A stretch of 15,186 bases of DNA from JBBRLA01 sp038231615 (lineage in GTDB: Bacteria; Myxococcota_A; Polyangia; Palsa-1104; JAEUJZ01): NCBI GenBank assembly GCA_038231615.1, contig JBBRLA010000133.1, positions 1 to 15,186 on the forward strand. The letters are read 5' to 3'. Below, piece after piece: positions 13,931 through 15,186 of this stretch; positions within the stretch are counted from its first letter, which is position 1, and each line of letters opens with the position of its first letter. A model generated the notes under the pieces. The model was not told the origin of the DNA. It saw only the letters and a program-made list of their open reading frames with translations, and ran no database searches. Made by a program: the position numbers and the translations under genes.

Positions 13931-14288
13931 TCCCTCTCGGGCCGGCGACTATCGGGTGCTGGTGGCCACTGCCTTCGGGACCGACGTGGTCATCGGCTAC
14001 ATCTGCTACGGTCCCACTCCCATGACCCAGGGGACCTGGGACCTTTACTGGCTCGCCACCTTGCCGGACCACCGCGGACAGGGCGTGGCCGGGGGGCTCT
14101 GCCGGGCCATGGAAGACGAGGTCCTTCAGCAAGGCGGACGCCTGGTGCGGGTCGAGACCAGCCACACCGAGGGGTACGGCCAGGCGCACCGGTTCTACCA
14201 GCGCCACGGCTACCCCGAGGTGGGACGGATCCGGGACTTTTATAAGCCCGGCGATGATCTGATCACCCTGGTCAAGCGGCTGGGGTAA
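13749..14288 (+). CDS. GNAT-family N-acetyltransferase (179 aa)
   Basis: This is an acetyl-CoA-dependent acyltransferase of the GNAT fold. The first 18 residues are low-complexity, then FSIRPGRKTDLPALQALV begins the fold. The acetyl-CoA pyrophosphate-binding motif is LPDHRGQGVAGGLCRAME (105-122, R/Q-x-x-G-x-A type). The C-terminal QAHRFYQRHGYPEVGRIRDF carries the usual motif-B Tyr and Phe residues. The ATG at 13749 has a weak site (ACAGGA) upstream. The gene overlaps the 3' end of the ATP-grasp ORF, which argues that the two are co-expressed. A ligase-acetyltransferase pair suggests a shared small-molecule or peptide modification pathway, which is inference. It converges with the adenosyltransferase gene, 14 bp apart. 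Confidence 0.88.
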   Translation: MSAPNTTATPAAASGRLSTFSIRPGRKTDLPALQALVSKDGLFLPDEVSCALELIVSALSDPSRAGDYRVLVATAFGTDVVIGYICYGPTPMTQGTWDLYWLATLPDHRGQGVAGGLCRAMEDEVLQQGGRLVRVETSHTEGYGQAHRFYQRHGYPEVGRIRDFYKPGDDLITLVKRLG

Positions 14289-14302
14289 GGGCCGGCCGGG
14301 GC

Positions 14303-14872
14303 TCAGGTGGACGAGGGCTCCCACAGCGGTTCGGCTTCGCCCAGCGTGTGCGCCGCCCAGCGGGCGAAGACGAAGAGCGCATCGCTCAAGCGGTTCAGGT
14401 ACTGCACTGCTTCGGGGCGCACGCTTTCCTGGTGGGCCAGGGCCACCACCAGCCGCTCCGCCCGGCGGCACACGGTTCGCGCCAGATGCAGGTGCGCCGC
14501 CGCCGCTCCACCCCCGGGCAAGACGAAGCTCCGCAGCTCCGGCAGATCGGCGTTCAGGCGGTCGATCTCGTGTTCGAGCTGGGTGATGTGGCGCTCCTCG
14601 ATCACCGGCTGTTTCGGGTGCAGGTCCTCGGGGCGCGTCGCCAGCAGCGACCCCAGGTTGAACAGCTCGTTTTGCACCCGGCGCAAAATCGCGTCCAGCT
14701 CGCCGAGCGGCCCCTGGGTGTGCAGCCGCACCATCCCGATCGTGGCGTTCAGCTCGTCCACGGTCCCGTACCCCTCGATGCGCAGCGAGTGCTTGGGTAT
14801 CCGATGGCCCCCCACCAGGCCGGTCTCGCCCTGGTCCCCGGTTTTCGTGTATACGCGGTTGATGCGAATCAT
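14303..14872 (-). CDS. pduO: PduO-type cob(I)alamin adenosyltransferase
   Basis: This enzyme transfers the adenosyl group of ATP to cob(I)alamin, or a cob(I)yrinic acid derivative, to make coenzyme B12. It is a cytoplasmic trimeric helical bundle. Family signatures are intact: VYTKTGDQGETGLVGG (8-23) for ATP binding, GYGTVDELNA, NELFNLGSLLATR, FVLPGGGAAAAHLHLARTVC with the following RRAER, and YLNRLSDALFVFAR near the C-terminus. The length of 189 residues is normal for the family. The ATG at 14872 is chosen because the ATP motif starts a few residues later; the longer frame to 15025 adds an uncharacteristic tail. No Shine-Dalgarno site is present, and TATCCT lies exactly 6 nt upstream. No other B12 genes are in the window. 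Confidence 0.93.
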   Translation of the reverse strand: MIRINRVYTKTGDQGETGLVGGHRIPKHSLRIEGYGTVDELNATIGMVRLHTQGPLGELDAILRRVQNELFNLGSLLATRPEDLHPKQPVIEERHITQLEHEIDRLNADLPELRSFVLPGGGAAAAHLHLARTVCRRAERLVVALAHQESVRPEAVQYLNRLSDALFVFARWAAHTLGEAEPLWEPSST

Positions 14873-14878
14873 GGGGGA

Positions 14879-14884
14879 AGGATA
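14879..14884 (-). promoter_or_regulatory. Putative -10 (TATCCT) for leaderless adenosyltransferase mRNA
   Basis: TATCCT on the minus strand ends 6 nt before the ATG (spacer TCCCCC). It matches TATAAT at 4 of 6 positions. A -35 16-18 bp upstream is poor (GCGGCA). Support comes mainly from the repeated spacing seen at other genes. Confidence 0.38.
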
Positions 14885-15137
14885 GCAGACTTGGCGCTGG
14901 TTGCCGCTCGATCTCGCGGCGCCAGCAGGCCTTTTCCCCTCACAGTCCCGGGGTTGATGTGGCTCTACAAACTGGGGCAGGATCTGGTTGATCATCTGAT
15001 CGTCGTTCGACGCTGACATCCGCACAGGGAGGCGGTCGTCCCGGACAGAAGAGGGACCGGCAGGCGCGGCGAATACTGACAGTTTGCCTCTTCCTTTTCC
15101 TCATGCTAGCGTTCGCGCGAATCAACGAGGTCCGACG

Positions 15138-15186
15138 ATGTTTCCATTCTTCTTTGTCGATTCTGACCTGGCCGCGAGCGAGACGC
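15138..15186 (+). CDS. Start of a gene leaving the right edge
   Basis: The ATG at 15138 opens a frame reading MFPFFFVDSDLAASET up to the window end, with GAGG six to eight bases upstream. Only 16 residues are visible, starting hydrophobic. No function can be assigned. The 265 bp before it hold no other convincing gene. Confidence 0.45.
   Translation, partial: MFPFFFVDSDLAASET

Noticed and set aside
14289..14302. Rho-independent terminator between GNAT and adenosyltransferase genes
   Set aside because: GGCCGGCC is too short a stem and has no loop or T-run; I found no classical terminator anywhere in the window.
14957..15016. 19-codon ORF (MWLYKLGQDLVDHLIVVRR)
   Set aside because: The peptide is plausible, but there is no clear ribosome binding site or conservation evidence, so it cannot be supported as a gene.

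Overview
This is a GC-rich, gene-dense bacterial chromosome segment. The gene set is an ECF sigma/anti-sigma/DUF4097 operon, an AsmA-like protein fused to a GT51 transglycosylase, a HARE-HTH/Mrr-like protein, LipB, PRPP synthetase and a PduO-type adenosyltransferase. Together these suggest a Gram-negative delta-proteobacterial lineage, most likely Myxococcota or a relative. The taxon is inferred from gene content and composition only. I see no rRNA, tRNA, insertion sequence, integrase or CRISPR array.

Left part (1-2240). A partial minus-strand gene runs off the left edge. It has a Walker-A-like motif and an apparent one-base frameshift near its N-terminus. About 400 bp without a convincing gene follow, then a small conserved-looking 67-residue protein and a divergent ribose-phosphate pyrophosphokinase (prs). 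Centre-left (2279-4859). A tightly overlapping operon encodes an ECF sigma factor, a zinc-type membrane anti-sigma factor and an exported DUF4097-like protein; each junction is a GTGA overlap. A hypothetical gene converges on it, with both stop codons inside one CTAG.

Centre (5750-9983). A metallophosphoesterase converges with a two-gene minus-strand envelope operon. That operon has a divergent D-Ala-D-Ala-ligase-like ATP-grasp protein upstream and the AsmA/GT51 peptidoglycan glycosyltransferase downstream. Right part (10196-15186). A plus-strand series reads HARE-HTH/AT-hook/Mrr-like protein, lipB, a better-preserved ATP-grasp ligase and a GNAT acetyltransferase. A converging PduO-type cobalamin adenosyltransferase follows, then the first codons of a gene leaving the window.

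The most unusual feature is a family of 30-bp tandem repeats sitting in frame inside three unrelated genes: the sigma factor, the Ddl-like protein and the transglycosylase. They are read from opposite DNA strands in different hosts, so the repeat appears to behave as a DNA element tolerated in proteins, not as a protein domain. Two further patterns stand out. A TANNNT hexamer lies exactly 6 nt before the start of several genes that lack a Shine-Dalgarno sequence, as expected for leaderless transcripts. All three convergent gene junctions are very short and centre on perfect palindromes.
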